Source of the DNA: Paraspadella gotoi | Taxonomy: Eukaryota > Chaetognatha | Reading direction: 5' to 3' | Assembly: GCA_051294375.1 (NCBI GenBank) | Contig: CM119269.1 | Location: 10,708,883-10,772,882 of the forward strand | DNA length: 64,000 nucleotides | In this document: positions 46,859 through 59,316 of the stretch, in pieces | Layout of the letters: every line of letters begins with the position of its first letter | How positions within the stretch are numbered: the first letter of the stretch is position 1 | Notes under the pieces: model-generated | What the model saw: only the letters and a program-made list of their open reading frames with translations | The model's database searches: none | Told to the model about the DNA's origin: nothing | Program-made: the position numbers and the translations under genes

Positions 46859-47089
46859 ATTGCGGAGCCCGTCACGACACCTGCCTGGTTATTTGACACC
46901 AACCGCGCCCATTTCTACGTCTACCCGCCCGATTTCGACACCTGTCCGGTTCTTTCCCGCACCTGCCCGACGTTTAATTCAAACGCTACCTGTTTCGTGC
47001 CCGCGCCAGATTCCAACGTTTACGAAACTCGTTTGGAATGTGGAGCCACCTGCCGAGAATTGACGACGAGCAAGGGAAACAAAACCACG
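46859..47089 (+). CDS. Possible Cys-rich exon (Kunitz-like spacing is weak)
   Basis: From an acceptor-like cccgtcag the frame is open for about 77 residues, up to a donor-like GTAGAG or the TAG it contains. Five cysteines occur in TCPVLSRTC, NATC and YETRLECGATC. The last part recalls the C-terminal end of Kunitz inhibitor domains, but the spacing 6-8-15-3 does not fit the canonical one. Four of the cysteines come from repeated ACCTGY words, so an E-box cluster is an alternative explanation of the same sequence. Confidence 0.2.
46878..47052. promoter_or_regulatory. Cluster of four CACCTG E-boxes
   Basis: CACCTG occurs at 46878, 46939, 46960 and 47047, with a related TACCTG near 46987. The spacing is irregular. 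CACCTG is the core bound by Snail/Zeb and E-protein type factors. The cluster lies about 430 bp upstream, in transcription sense, of the first visible exon of the minus-strand gene. Confidence 0.3.
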
Positions 47090-47529
47090 TAGAGTTTGCT
47101 GCGGAGGTCGACGACGACGACGACAACGATGAAAACAACGATGATGACGACGAAGACGACGGCGCAGACCGAAACTATTCAAACTTAGCTTCAATGAAGA
47201 GCGAAAGAATGTAACAAAATAAATTTGAAAGCCGTCGATTCCAAAATGGCGCCATTTTCTGATCAACTTCAGAAACCACAAGAACATTCTGTCGTTTTGT
47301 TTGTTACCATGAAATCCAATCAAAGAAGCAATGCCGATAATTTCAGGGCAACGAAGACGACAACAACGACAACCAACGCGTCTTCGAAGAGACGAAGAAA
47401 AGAGAGAGCCGAGAAGAAGATCGAAAACAAAAGACTGTCGCTTTGGGAGGAAGAGAAGAATAAAAAGAAAAGAGAGGGACGACTAGAAAGGAGAAAAAAA
47501 ATGGCGGCGCGATTCGAACGGCGTCTCAT

Positions 47530-47655
47530 CAGCGAAGGAGGATGATTAAATAGACGTGATTTAGAAAAAAAAAGGATTAAGAAAAAGTGGAAAATATTAA
47601 AAAATTAAAGAAGGGTAAGAATGAGAGGGACGAGGGAAAAACAAATGAGCGAAAC

Positions 47656-47695
<40 letters not shown>

Positions 47696-50040
47696 TAAAC
47701 CACACACCACACATCAGTTATTTCTATTCCTATACTTACGCGGACTCGTGGTATATCACGCCGTCCACAAAATCCCTTACTTTCGATTCTGTGATTCTTG
47801 TTTACGCGTGGACGAAGATAGATGTGGGATTTGCACTGAGATACGTGAAGTTAGATCGAGTAGCCGACTTGGATTTCGGAATGAGTTGTAATGCTATCAT
47901 TTAATATCTTATCTTCGATTACTTATTCCCTTTTATTTATTGGGCGGTTACTACTTATACGTTTACTAACATTCATTATTATTACTTATTTGCTACGCAT
48001 TTTAACTATTTTTTATTGTACGTCTACGTATAAAAAATACAAAATGATTATATACTATTTTGTTACACTGATGGTTGTATACATTTATTTTTCGGGAAAA
48101 TTAGCAGAACTTTTTTTTACTAATAAACAAAATCGAATATTTCAAATAATTGAATAAAAAAAGTAAACGGTATCCAGTATCAACTTATCAAAATCTGAAT
48201 CAAATTTATAATGATGTAATTTTTTAATAAGAATACAAGAAGTTTAAATATATATAAATACTAAACAAGTCAAAAGGCGCATATTACTACAAAAGAAAAT
48301 GACTTATACTTTTCCTCGCAGCGCCATAATCCTCTTAAATATGGACGAATATTGAATTCAGCCTTATCCAGAAATGGTAAACTGAATAAAAAGTAACGGA
48401 AAAACTCCCGTTTATGGAAAATAATTCAAGACGCTAAAAAATATATTGTCTGCAAGAACAAACATGACATAATAATTATTATTTGTAACGTTCATTTAAA
48501 GTTTAAACGAGCTCCCAGTTCCCTGATCCGTTCGGGGCCTAACCGTAAGTCGGCGACCGAAGCTGCTGGCTGCTCCGGCACGCGACGAACAGCGAATCTG
48601 CTGACACCTGATCGAGGCATCCGACATCAACGTGAAAGATCGGAATTTAGTGTCGAAGACATTTTAAGTCTTTTTGGTTGAGTTTCTCGTTTTGGGGAAG
48701 AGAAGAAAATTTCAGTGGATTTTAATTCACTTGCGGTTTTATTATTCGATTGACTTTTTATACACATGCGCACATCGAACTTGAAATCGAATGAACCCGA
48801 TTAACAATAGTACAGTATTTTTTAAGCGCCAATCTCATCAACAAGTTTTCATCCCTAATTATATGTTAGGGAATGAAAACTTATTAACATAATGAAAGTA
48901 CTATGAAAAAAAATTATTAAACGGAATTTTTGACAGTGGGAAATATCAATAAAACTACACATTATCTTTGAGATATATTTTAAGTTGGAAAAATTAATTT
49001 ATTTCCTATTCTTAGTGCTGAATGTATCTTCCATTCATTAAGGAATTATTTAAAACATTTTAATCAAGGAGCCACCAACAGTTTTGTCCTAACTATCACT
49101 TTTCAGACTTATAGAAATTCTCGGAATGTAAATTGCGAAATGTTTTTTTTTTTATTTTTGCGCTTTAAAAATTTTTGGATGCAGTCTCTTGAAAATTAAA
49201 TTTGAATAGAGAACGAACAAATGTGAAATAAAATTCTGAATGAGAATTCAGATTGGATGATACAAGCTTATGGGTGGCCTTCTCTCTCTCTCATCTCTCT
49301 CTCATCTTCTTTCTCTCTCCTCGGGTCTTCTCTCCTGCTCCTCTCTCGTGCTCTTCTCTCTCTCCTCTCTCTCTCTCTCTCAATGAATGGGAGAATGGAG
49401 CTTCCGTCATCGCATTGACCAATATTCTGTTGAACCGGAGGGGGAGTATTCCTAAATGAAGTTCAAAAAGTGCAAGGAAGAGAGAGAGAGAGAGAGAGAA
49501 AGAGAGAAGAGAGAGAGAGGAGAGAGAGAGAGATTTTGAGATACAAATGGGCGAAAGAATATACAATAAAGCGCAAAAAAAAGGAGCCACTTATTAGCTT
49601 CAACATAATAATTGATAGGTGTAAACAAAATCTATAGTTCGGTCTTAGGCAGTAAATATTTAAGGAGGGGCGGGTCAAAGGAAAGAGAAACGGTTCTTAG
49701 CACATCTGGTATTTTTGTCGAGTGGTGTTGCAACTCCCAATTCTCTTCTTCATTCCAAATTAATTTCTTATTAAGGTCATGATCTCTTTTCAAAATCCTC
49801 TTGTCGACTTGCCCCTGTTTTTTTCTACTTTTTCACCCGGCCCAAATTCCTTAACTTTTGCAAAAATCCAACCCGTACCACTATTCGGTTAAACTAAAAC
49901 ATAACAAAATTGGTGACATCGAATACACCATAAAATCGTGTCTGCAAATAATGTTAATTGAATATCTCGATTTTTTGAAAACCCCCTCCCCCAACATTCC
50001 TCTTCATTCGTCAACATCTCGAGACTCTGCATCGCAGATT
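47530..50040. other. No gene recognised
   Basis: AT-rich DNA with GA/CT repeats at 47659-47690 and 49282-49540. A GC-rich patch at 48510-48660 has a strong donor-like GTAAGT at 48545 but no matching exon. Confidence 0.5.
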
Positions 50041-50137
50041 GTTATTTTCAGCGATCTCAATTACTCTTTCACCTTTCCTTCTCCCCTTCTTTCTTCCCTT
50101 TCCCTTTCTCTCTCTCCGTCATATTCCCTCTCGCCTG

Positions 50138-50430
50138 CACCCCTTCACTCTCCCCTCCGCCCCCCTCACGCTCCCCCCTTCCTCTCCCCTCCGCCCCACT
50201 CCCTTCTCCCCTTCCCTCGTCCTCGCGCGCCCACTCCCGATTCTCCCCTTCCCCTCCCCTCCGCCCCACACTCCATCTCCCCTTCCTCCCTCCGCCCCAC
50301 TCCCTCCCCCCTTTCCCCTCCCCCTCCGCGCCCACTCCCTTCTCCCTTTTCCGCCTCTCCTCGCCCCATCTCCCTTCTCCCCTTCCGCCTCCGACCTCCG
50401 CCACTCCCTTCTCCCCTTCCCCCGCGCTAG
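50138..50430 (+). repeat. C-rich minisatellite (CTCCGCCCCACTCCCTTCTC)
   Basis: Imperfect units of about 28 bp built from CCCTCCGCCCCACTCCC and TTCTCCCCTTCC. The minus strand is rich in GGGG runs. It runs directly into the acceptor-like cccgcgctag of the 50431 exon candidate and could act as its polypyrimidine tract. Confidence 0.75.
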
Positions 50431-50798
50431 GCCATTCGCGTTCTGCATCATCACCTTTTGCCGCGGCGGCGACGCCACGCGGTTACCGGCTCAGAGCGCC
50501 GCCCGTGAGACGGACGCGGCGCGCCTCGTTCCGGTCGCGGAACGACGCCAAACTCACCGGCAGTCGTTTTCGTTCTCCCGTCGGAGAGCGACGAAACTGT
50601 ACGGCCGAATCGACGGACGACGACGATGTTCATGGTTTCGCCGCAAGGAAAAATAAGACGACAGAACGAATGGAGAACGATGTCGAAGGAAGCGACCGAC
50701 GCACGACAGAGACGACGACGTACGACGACGAACGACGAGAGGGAAAGGGCGACTCAAAAAATCCAACCTTCCTCGTAACTGTGTCGACGATTATTTGG
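50431..50798 (+). CDS. Candidate internal exon, Arg/Ser/Asp-rich
   Basis: A C-rich acceptor (cccgcgctag) opens a 122-codon frame that closes at a donor TGG|GTGAGG. The product has an Arg/Ala/Pro-rich first half (FAAAATPRGYRLRAPPVRRT), an acidic ESTDDDDVHG near the middle, and MENDVEGSDRRTTETTTYDD before the donor. Low-complexity ACG triplets contribute to the composition, and another plus frame is also open over much of it. A disordered nuclear-type protein is the best guess. Confidence 0.3.
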
Positions 50799-51336
50799 GT
50801 GAGGGGGGGAGGTTTTATTGGGGGGAGGTTGGAGAGAGAAAGGAGAAGGAGCAGGAAAAATACCAAAAAAATGATTTATTTATTTAATTTGTTTTTATGT
50901 TTATTTAATTTATTATTTATTATTATTTATTTATTCTTAATCTTATTTATTTATTTATTTAGAAGATCCTCTTTAAAAAAAAATAAAATAGCTAGTAAAA
51001 AATGTCAAGTACGACGATTGACCACAGCGACCGACGACGACAGAACGAGACGAACGACAGGAACGACGCACGAAGGCGACGAAAGATGAAAACCGTTTTA
51101 ACGACGATTTTTATGAACAGAAGAAATCCTTTAAATTAATTTCCCGCCTACGCATTTGGCATTAAAGTTATCGATTGCCAAAACATTAAATAATATTTTT
51201 ATCCTACCGAAATAAATATGATCTCAGTAAATAGAAGACAGTATAACAGCTTACAATGTACATGATACTAAATATGAAAATTAGATTCACCTTTACAAAA
51301 CTTTTGTCTTCGGACAGGGGGGGAACGAGAGAAGAG

Positions 51337-51387
<51 letters not shown>

Positions 51388-51988
51388 GAGAGAGAGAGAG
51401 AGAGACGCAGAGAGTTATGCCGTAGGAGATGGAGATAACGGTTTCCGTTAGTTTTATCAGCGATTATAACGAATCTTTACTTTTTCTCTATCGAGCTTTT
51501 CGAAGAACGACGGTTTTCGAACGACGACGGACAGACGACGCCGGACGAACGAACGACCGACGACGCAGCGAACGCTTTACGAATTGATTTTGTTAGTCCT
51601 AAAAGAAATTATGGTTCGGGCGTCGACGAACTCGTATTATGTTTAAATAATGTCGTCCAGCACGTTCATCGTGATTGTGAGAATTCAACGTAAAACATGA
51701 TCGCTCGTCCCAGATAATATATGTACTTTTTTAGGTATGTCCTTATTTTTTTGTCTTCTACTTACGAAGTTGATCATAGATGTCACTATGGCATATTTTA
51801 TGACATTGTCTGACCAGTCGTCTCGAGTGAGTGTAGTGAGTGAGTGAAAGAAGAATGAAAGAGAGAGAGAGAGAGAGAGAAGAGAAGTATGTAGAGAGAG
51901 AGAGAAGAGGAGATTGAGAGAGATGTAAGGAGAGAGATAGATAAGAAATAATATCGATTATTGGTCGCGCGTCCTGTTCTCATTCACA

Positions 51989-52181
51989 CTAATCGGCGTC
52001 GCTGTCGCTCTCGTCGTCGTCGTCGTCGTTGAGAAGATTGATCTTTTGTGTCTTGCCCGTCGGGCCATAAAAGCCTCCTGTTACCGGCCTCTTCGCCCCC
52101 GATCTTCCCTTACTTGGCGGCGAACGAATGGGTCTCTCGGTGGCTCGATGATTCGTTTCGCCTCCATGAAAGCATGTCTTT
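51989..52181 (-). CDS. Candidate terminal exon with acidic C-terminus
   Basis: Read on the minus strand from an acceptor cttttaaacgtcag to a TAG stop: one leftover base, then 63 residues. It contains RPIRSPPSKGRSGAKRPVTG, then GGFYGPTGKTQKINLLN, and ends in DDDDDESDSDAD. The pattern, a basic disordered stretch, a short Gly/Tyr motif and an acidic tail, resembles nuclear or RNA-associated proteins, but no family was identified. The acidic tail is written by a short CGT/ACG repeat. A competing reading on the same strand is a first exon beginning MEAKRIIEPPRDPFVRRQ with donor CAA|GTAAGG. The terminal-exon reading is preferred. Confidence 0.45.
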
Positions 52182-53158
52182 CTGACGTTTAAAAGTTTTT
52201 TTTCTTTATATTTTTTTATTTTCTCGTCCGCTCTCATTCTATCTTTTTTAATTCGATTGGTCCTGATTGTAAAAGTTACATTTCTTTGTACTATTTATTT
52301 TAATCTTTGTTTTAACTCTTTATACCTTGATTTTTTATTTAGCTATTTACTCATTTTTCTATATGTATCCAAATTAACGTACAAGTCTCTTTTCCACTTT
52401 TATTTCTTTTATTATTCAAATATTTTTTTTTGGTATAATCGCCTTAGCCTTAGGCCCTCGCGACTATTTTCAACTTTCCTCTCTCTCCCTATTTCCTTCT
52501 CTTCCCTTTCTATTTTTTCCATTCTCCTCGTCTTTCTTTCCTTTTTACCCTCTCTTTCTCTGTCTTTATATCTGCCACTTTCTCTCTTTTCCCCATCACG
52601 TTTTTTTATCGCCCTTTACTTCCGTCCGAGTCGCCCGCCTCTCCGCCCTTCCTTCCCCCCTTCCCCCGCGGACGGCCTTTTGTTCGACGCCAACCTGTAA
52701 TCCGAGGCGGCGCCTTTTTGATGTCCTCTGTCTCGTGGATCCGGGATGGGATCAACGATTGGGGGGGGAGACGTTGGGAGGGAGGGGGGTTGGTTGGATT
52801 TGCTTAACAAAGAATGACGGATAAAGGTGTATTGGGAAAGTGTATTGGAAGTAAAGGACAAAAATTTTATTTTAAAAAAATAAAGCCCTTTGGTTCACCA
52901 CTCCCCCGAAAGTAAATCCTGTCACAGATCTTTCTTAAACCATTGACACGACAAAGTAGAGGAATGGGGGGACAACCCTTGCTGGGTTTCTTTCTTTTGA
53001 TTAGTGTAGTAGTTTTCAAATTTTCACCTTCTGATTTCATTTTTTCGCTTTGATTTTGACCTCATACTGACCTTTCTCTTTGTGTTTCCTCTCTCCTCCC
53101 TCTCTCTCTCAATTTCCTCTCTTACCTCAAACTTTTTTTTTTTTTTCTTGGGTTAATT

Positions 53159-53419
53159 CATGACATGACGTGACAATGACTAATAAATTTTTGTCCGTAG
53201 TATTTAATGACATGCAGTTTTCTGCATAAAAATTAGTTTTAGGAGTTACTGAAAGATGGCGCTAGCAGTTCCCTTAGATTTGAGGTTTTTTCTGTCTTAA
53301 CAAAAATGAGGAACAACCAACGGATGGACGACATAACGCGAACCGACCGACCGATCCAGACCGAACCGAAAAGTGAACTTGTAGAGTTACTCGCTATATG
53401 TATCTCGCGGCGCAACACA
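53159..53419 (+). mobile_element. GCGCCGC-ended non-autonomous element, copy 3 (5' truncated)
   Basis: It starts within the ATGACATGACGTGAC repeat, lacking the left terminus. It carries GATGGCGCTAGCAG and CCGACCGACCG-type sequence, and ends CTCGCGGCGCAACACA, the intact right terminus. Confidence 0.7.
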
Positions 53420-53644
53420 TATTCGAAATCTCCGTCACTATTTCCCTCTTTTTCTCCTTCGCTTCGACCCGTAGAATTAAGGAAAATACGAAAAACAGTT
53501 TTCTCTTCCCGACCCCCCAACGTTTTATGGGCGTTTTGCGAAATGCAGTGTCGGATACTGCATTTGAATATTGCATGAAGAAAAGCGAAAAAATGTATGG
53601 AATAACTGTATGAATAGTGTATGAAAGCCTAAGCCGCAAACGAT

Positions 53645-54700
53645 AATAGGGTAGAAACTGAACGAAGGCCGGGAGACGAAAAAAACAGAAGAAGAAGATC
53701 GTGGGAGAACGGAGGAAGGAAGAAAAGAAAAAAAGGAGGAAAAAGAGAAAGAATGGAAGGAAAAAGACAAAAAGAAATAAGACGTAGGAAAAAAAGTAAA
53801 AAAGGAGGAAAAAAGAAAAAAAGAGGAAGGGAAAAGAAAAGAAAAAAGGAGGATAGTTAGACAGAAAATTAAAAATGTAAGGGAAATATAATGCAGGAAG
53901 GAAGAAGAAAAGAAAAAAAAGGAGGAGGCCTGTGCAAAAAATAGAAAAAAAGCGAGGTGAAAAAATAAAAGGAGGAAGTAAATAAAATAAAAAAGGAGGG
54001 AAAATAATTAAATCTTAGGAGAGAAAAAGAAAAAAATGAGGAAGTAAGAATAAAAATAAAAAAGGAGGAAGTTTAGAAAAAAGAAAAAAGGAGGGAAAAA
54101 GGAGGAAGTTAGAAGAAAAGAAAAAGGAGGGAAAAGAAAAAAAGAAGGAAGTTAAGAAGAAAAGATAAAAAGGAGGGAAAAAGAAAAAAGAAGGAAGCTA
54201 GAAGAAAAGAAAAAAGGAGAGAAAGAAAAAGAAAGGAAGTTAGAATGAAAAGAAAAAGGAGGGAAAAGAAAGAAGGAAGTTAGAAGAAAAGAAAAAAAGG
54301 AGGGAAGAAAAAAGGAGGAAAAAGAAAAAAAAATGAAGGAAGGAAGAAGGAGGAAAAGAAAAAGGAGAAAAGATAAAAAGGAAAAGAAAAAAAAAGAAAG
54401 AAGAAAATAAAAATAAAAAAGACCTGAGACAATAAATGAGACGAGAAGGCCGCTAAAAAAAAGAAAACAAAAAAGAAAACGCGGTAAAGAATTTTGAAAG
54501 AAAAGAAAAACAGAATTAAATTGGATGGAAGGGAAAAAAAGAAACGAGAGTGAGATAGAGACCGCGAGTCTGGAGACAGAAACAAAGTTGAAGAATAGAG
54601 ATGGAGTCAGGAAACAGAAAAACGAAAAAGAAAAAAAAAGACTTGAAATGGAAAGTGAAGGACCTGAGATCGACGAAATGGAAAGTATATATAATACGTT
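53645..54700 (+). repeat. Kilobase purine-rich domain with internal minisatellite
   Basis: About 1 kb in which the plus strand is almost entirely A and G. At about 54070-54310 it holds a recurring unit of about 45 bp, GGAAGTTAGAAGAAAAG followed by AAAAAGGAGGGAAAAG. Frames through it are Lys/Glu/Arg low complexity and are not accepted as genes. Confidence 0.8.
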
Positions 54701-55259
54701 AATGTAATTAGTAAATTAAAAAGTAATTTTATCTTTTCTCTGAAATTAAACAAAAAAAAAAAGAAGTCTTAACAAACATACATAACTACCATACTTCTAC
54801 TACTACTAACTTTTTTCGTATCTCGACATTTGCCCCGAATGACTAAATACTGATAATTGAATGTTACCATTTAGTGTACTTATGTAATTGTTAATTGATG
54901 TAAATCTGTTAAAATTAAGTATTTACGGTTTGTAAAAAGCTTATTCAAAAAGTATAAAGTACGGAAAAAAAGCATTAATGCTATGAGAAGGTTCTTTTAG
55001 AAATGAGAATGAATGAAAGATACTAAGTTTAAGTCCAAACCATCTAAAATTTATTCAGTTTACTTTTTAAAAACATGCATTTTTTAATATTCATTTATAC
55101 GTACGAACATTTGAGGTAAAACTCTCTAGTTTATCTGTTAACAACGAAGAGAAAATTTTTTCTCTTCTGTTTTTCTCTTTGAATAAGAAAAGAAGAAAAA
55201 GTGGATTCTCTCCTTTTGTGGCGAATCAATGCATGGGTCACATGGAACACCGGCGAAAT

Positions 55260-55263
<4 letters not shown>

Positions 55264-55348
<85 letters not shown>
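55264..55348. repeat. (GA)n microsatellite
   Basis: About 85 bp of GA with ATGAG and GGAG interruptions. Confidence 0.95.
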
Positions 55349-55349
<1 letters not shown>

Positions 55350-55434
55350 CGCGGGGACTTCTTCCATTTATAATTTGTTCGAGTTTTCATCACGTTACGT
55401 TCAAACCGCCAACGGTCCGTAATTGTCATCGTCA

Positions 55435-55760
55435 TAGTCCGTCGTCGTTATCTTCACAGTCGTCGCCATTGTCGTCAATCGTCATAGTCGTCGTCATCGT
55501 CGTTATCTTCCCAGTCGTCGTCAATCGTGATAGTCCGTCGTCATCGTTGTTATCGTCGTCGTCGTCGTCATCGTCGTTATTTTCATCAGCAGTCCGTCAT
55601 CAAATCGTCGTTGTCTTCAACATGGTCGTCATAGTCGTCGCTTAATTTTCATAGTCGTTCCGTTCGTCGTCGTCGTTTATCGTTATCTGTCATAGTTGAC
55701 GCCAATAGTCAGTCGTCTCGTTATCCTCATCGTTCCGTTCGTCATCGTTCGCCATAAAAA
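55435..55760 (+). repeat. Degenerate CGTCAT/CGTCGT array
   Basis: About 325 bp of imperfect GTCGTCATCGTCGTTATC-like units, with stops in every frame I followed. Probably an old triplet expansion with point changes. Confidence 0.75.
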
Positions 55761-55779
55761 CAAGATTAAAATCTCATTC

Positions 55780-56269
55780 CGTATTCGTTTATTCTTGTCT
55801 TTCTTATCCGAAAACTCGTTAACGTCTGAATTTTTGACGAGAAATTCGGGGACTAAATATTAATTTTTTTTCATCTATCGATGACGATAAATCGCGGGAA
55901 ACAGAAATATATTTTAATCTTGGGATTCAATCACGTCTGTCATTTTGGTTCACTGTCTCCATCACTGTCTCCATTACTGACAATCAATGTCATCCCATAC
56001 AACTTGGAATTATTTCAGTATTCGAGTAATCTTTTCCCTTAACGAACCACTGATGCGTCGTGACTTCTCCCTACTCATTTCCCCACACCAAATCAACATA
56101 TCGGCCCCACAAGAGCCCATCATATGAAATTGGCCCAGCTCGAACGAATCACCCTTTGGTGAAAGTCTCGAATTTTCCCTTCCGCTTCACCAACTCTGAA
56201 CGTTCATGGGGGGGGGTCGCGATGGTGAGTTGAAATTTATATTCGCGGACGAAGAGAGAGCGAATGGGA

Positions 56270-56315
<46 letters not shown>

Positions 56316-59300
56316 GAGGAGAGAGAGAGAGAGAGAGAGAGCAGAGTTAGAGAGAGAGAGATCCTGAGAAAGATCTTGAACCATTATGAAGTAGAGCAAT
56401 GGATCTGGGTGGGAGAGATGGAGAGAATATCTATTTTACTACAAAGAAGAGATGCTAAAGAGGAAGTAAGAAATAACAGGCAGACTATGTTTGTACATAA
56501 GTATCATTAGATCTTAGTCACTCTATAGAGAAGAGAGACGACCGAGATGGATGAGAGAGAGAAGAGATGAAGAGAGAGCAGTAGAGAGACATTGAGAGAG
56601 GAGAATTGAGAGACGATTGAGAAAGAGATGTAGAAGGAGCTACGTGCTTAGAAGAGAAGAATAGAAGAGAGTAGAGAACATCTGTCTTCGCTAATTCATC
56701 AATCACATTCCGTAATGATCTAACTCGTTTTGCATCTTTGATACTTTTTCCTTTTTAACCACGCCGACTCGTCATCCGAAAACTTGTGTGTGTGAGAGTA
56801 CGAGAATAGAGATGAGATGGTAAAAAATTTAAGAGAGAGAAAAGGAAGAAAGAGAAAGAAGAAAAGAAAAGAAAAGGAAGAGGAAAGGGAAAGAGAAAAA
56901 AAAAAAAAAGTTGGATCGAGAAGGAAAAAAAGAGGAGAAGGGAGGAAAAAAAAGACGAGCACGAGAGGAGAGAGAGAGCAGAGAGAGGAGAGAGGAGGAG
57001 ATAGAGGAGAGAGAGAGGTAGTCGGTAGCAGATTTTTTGTTAACCTGTTTAAGAAGGAAGCCTTTTGTTTTTTCGACGCGTCGAGAGAGGAGAGGAGAGA
57101 CGAGTAGTAGAGAGTCTTTTCATGAGTCTTTCAGGAAGAGTATGTTTCGTTCTTAGAGAGAGTAGCTAGAGTAGAGCGCCCCTTCGAATAATATTTCGGC
57201 CGTCAATGAATGGCGAAGGCAAATTCTAAGAATTTTCTCTTTCAACAAGGACTAGAAAATGACAATAATATCATACGCAATATATCTCTAATATTCACTT
57301 ATATTCTGATAAATTACGTTATATATTCTATCTATCTTGTCCCGCTTTCCATTTCCTTCTGACTCAACCTTTCCCTTTCATCGGAGTTGGATCATTCTTC
57401 TCTTCTTTCTGCTTACCTTCGAAAAAATTGAAAACTCCTTTCGCTTTGAATCGGTTACGAAGTTGAGTCTTGAGAATCTCCTGGTAGTCGTCTTTTTCAT
57501 TCCCCTTACCATCCCTTTCCATCATTTCGTCACATCCGCTTCGATTTCTGTCTTTTCTTCTTTTCTTTCTTTTCTCTCTTTTCTCCTCCTCTCCTTCTTT
57601 ATTCTTTTCCTCCTCTGACTAGGTATTCCTTTCCTAACATTTCTTTCCTCCCTTTAAATCCACCATTCTCCATTTCGTCCTTCTTTCCATGGCATTCTGC
57701 CACGACCCATTAGTCCCTGAAGTAATAAGTTTTCCATCGTCTTCGCATAGCCGACATTTCTCCTTTTCTCTCTCATTCTCTCTCTTTTTTCCGTTTTTTC
57801 TCGTTCTCTCTTTCTTTCTCTCTCTCCTCTTCTCTCCTACTCATCTCTCCTCTCTTTCTCCTATCTCCGTCACTCTCATGTCTCTCTCTCTCATCTATTA
57901 ATCATAACTTCCCTAAGGTGGCCAGAAAGAGGTGAGAGTGATAACTGGGTAGAGAAATAAAAGGAAGGAAAGACAGATAGAAAGTTTGTGAAATTCTGAA
58001 CCCAAGAAAATCGTGAAACCATTTCTCTCCTTTTTGGTCGAAGGCTTTCTATGCCATTAGGATCTCTTATTTCTCTCCCTCTCTCTCGTCTCTCTCCTCT
58101 CTTCTCTCTCTCATCAGGATCTCTCTCTCTTCTCTCTCTCTCTCCATCCTCTCATTAATCTTCTCACTCCTCTCTCTCTCTTTCTTTCCTATTCTCTCTC
58201 TCTTTTTCTTCTTCTCTTCTTTCTTTATCATATTCTCTCTCTCTCTTTCCCTCTACGGGCCATCTTTTGCTCGCGTCGGCCCTGCTTCCCTTCCCCTGAG
58301 AATCAGCCATCCTTTCTTCTTTTTCATTCAGAGAGTTTTCTCAGTTTCAGCTTTGGTCCGCGCGGTCGGCTCCTTGGTTTTGAGTTGGGCACGGGCATCG
58401 ACTTCGAGTGCTGAGTGAGATGATGATCTGAATGATGATCTCATGATGATGAATGATAAATACGAGTTGACGAGGATGAACCGCTAATAATCAATATCAT
58501 ATTCGTATAACGGTGAAGAAGATTCCTGCTATTTATCTCTTTTTTCAATTCCTTTTGCTAAATATCTTCTGAAGGCTAAATCTTGAGAGGAAAGCGAATT
58601 CCAGCATTTCCGAGAATGGATCGTGAAGATCTCTCGACACCGATCGCGGTCACTCTCCGCTGTCCAGTCAAGAATTTCTAGTTCAGAGTCATGACAACGA
58701 AAGGGGTATAGAATAATACAGTAATAAGAACAAAAGGCAGGTCGTGAATTCCAGTATTGATTTAATGTCAGGTAGTTTGACAATTTTAAGATGCATCATT
58801 TCACACCATAAATTGATATCTGACGATAAAAATGCGTGGAGTTGATATTAATATACCCGTTGGAGAAGGTGGAATAATTGCGATACTTTGGGTCAAATCG
58901 GAAAGTGACGCTGACCTAAACCACATCCACAATTTCTTTTTCGTAACAAGCATTCATTTATTTTTTCTTACTGAGATCCCTTAGCTTCGATGCTCCCTTT
59001 TCACTTCTTTGTCCAAGTAGCAAGTGAGCATTAGAGGTTTGGTTATCTCGGGTTCATAGACGTTCACTTGCGATAGTTCACTGGTCATAACAATATGATA
59101 TTTCTTAGTCATATATATGCCTTGATGCGTATGAACGTATTTCTCATTGCAGATATTAGATCAAATCACTTTACGTGTTTGAATTCCGAAAAAGAATTGA
59201 AATAAAGAAGTGATTAGAAAGAAATGAAGAATCTTCAGTTATTCATGATACTTTTGTGCAAATAAAGCGTATAATGTTATGGATAATTGCTACTATTATG
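55780..59300. other. No gene recognised
   Basis: GA-rich from 56220 to 57110 and CT-rich from 57320 to 58260, with unique GC-balanced DNA at 58330-58720 where all frames on both strands read like protein, so none is called. Confidence 0.5.
56267..56362. repeat. (GA)n microsatellite
   Basis: Interrupted GA run. GA-rich DNA resumes at 56528-56690 and 56810-57110. Confidence 0.9.
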
Positions 59301-59316
59301 ATTTGCTATTTTCTAG

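Noticed and set aside
50799-51089. Extension of the 50431 frame through a hydrophobic MIYLFNLFLCLFNLLFIIIY segment
   Set aside because: The hydrophobic part is written by a TTTA-type simple repeat directly after a good GTGAGG donor, so it is treated as intron.
58529-58783. Minus frame of 84 codons containing ELEILDWTAESDRDRCREIF
   Set aside because: Two plus frames over the same bases look equally protein-like, and there is no convincing splice pair.
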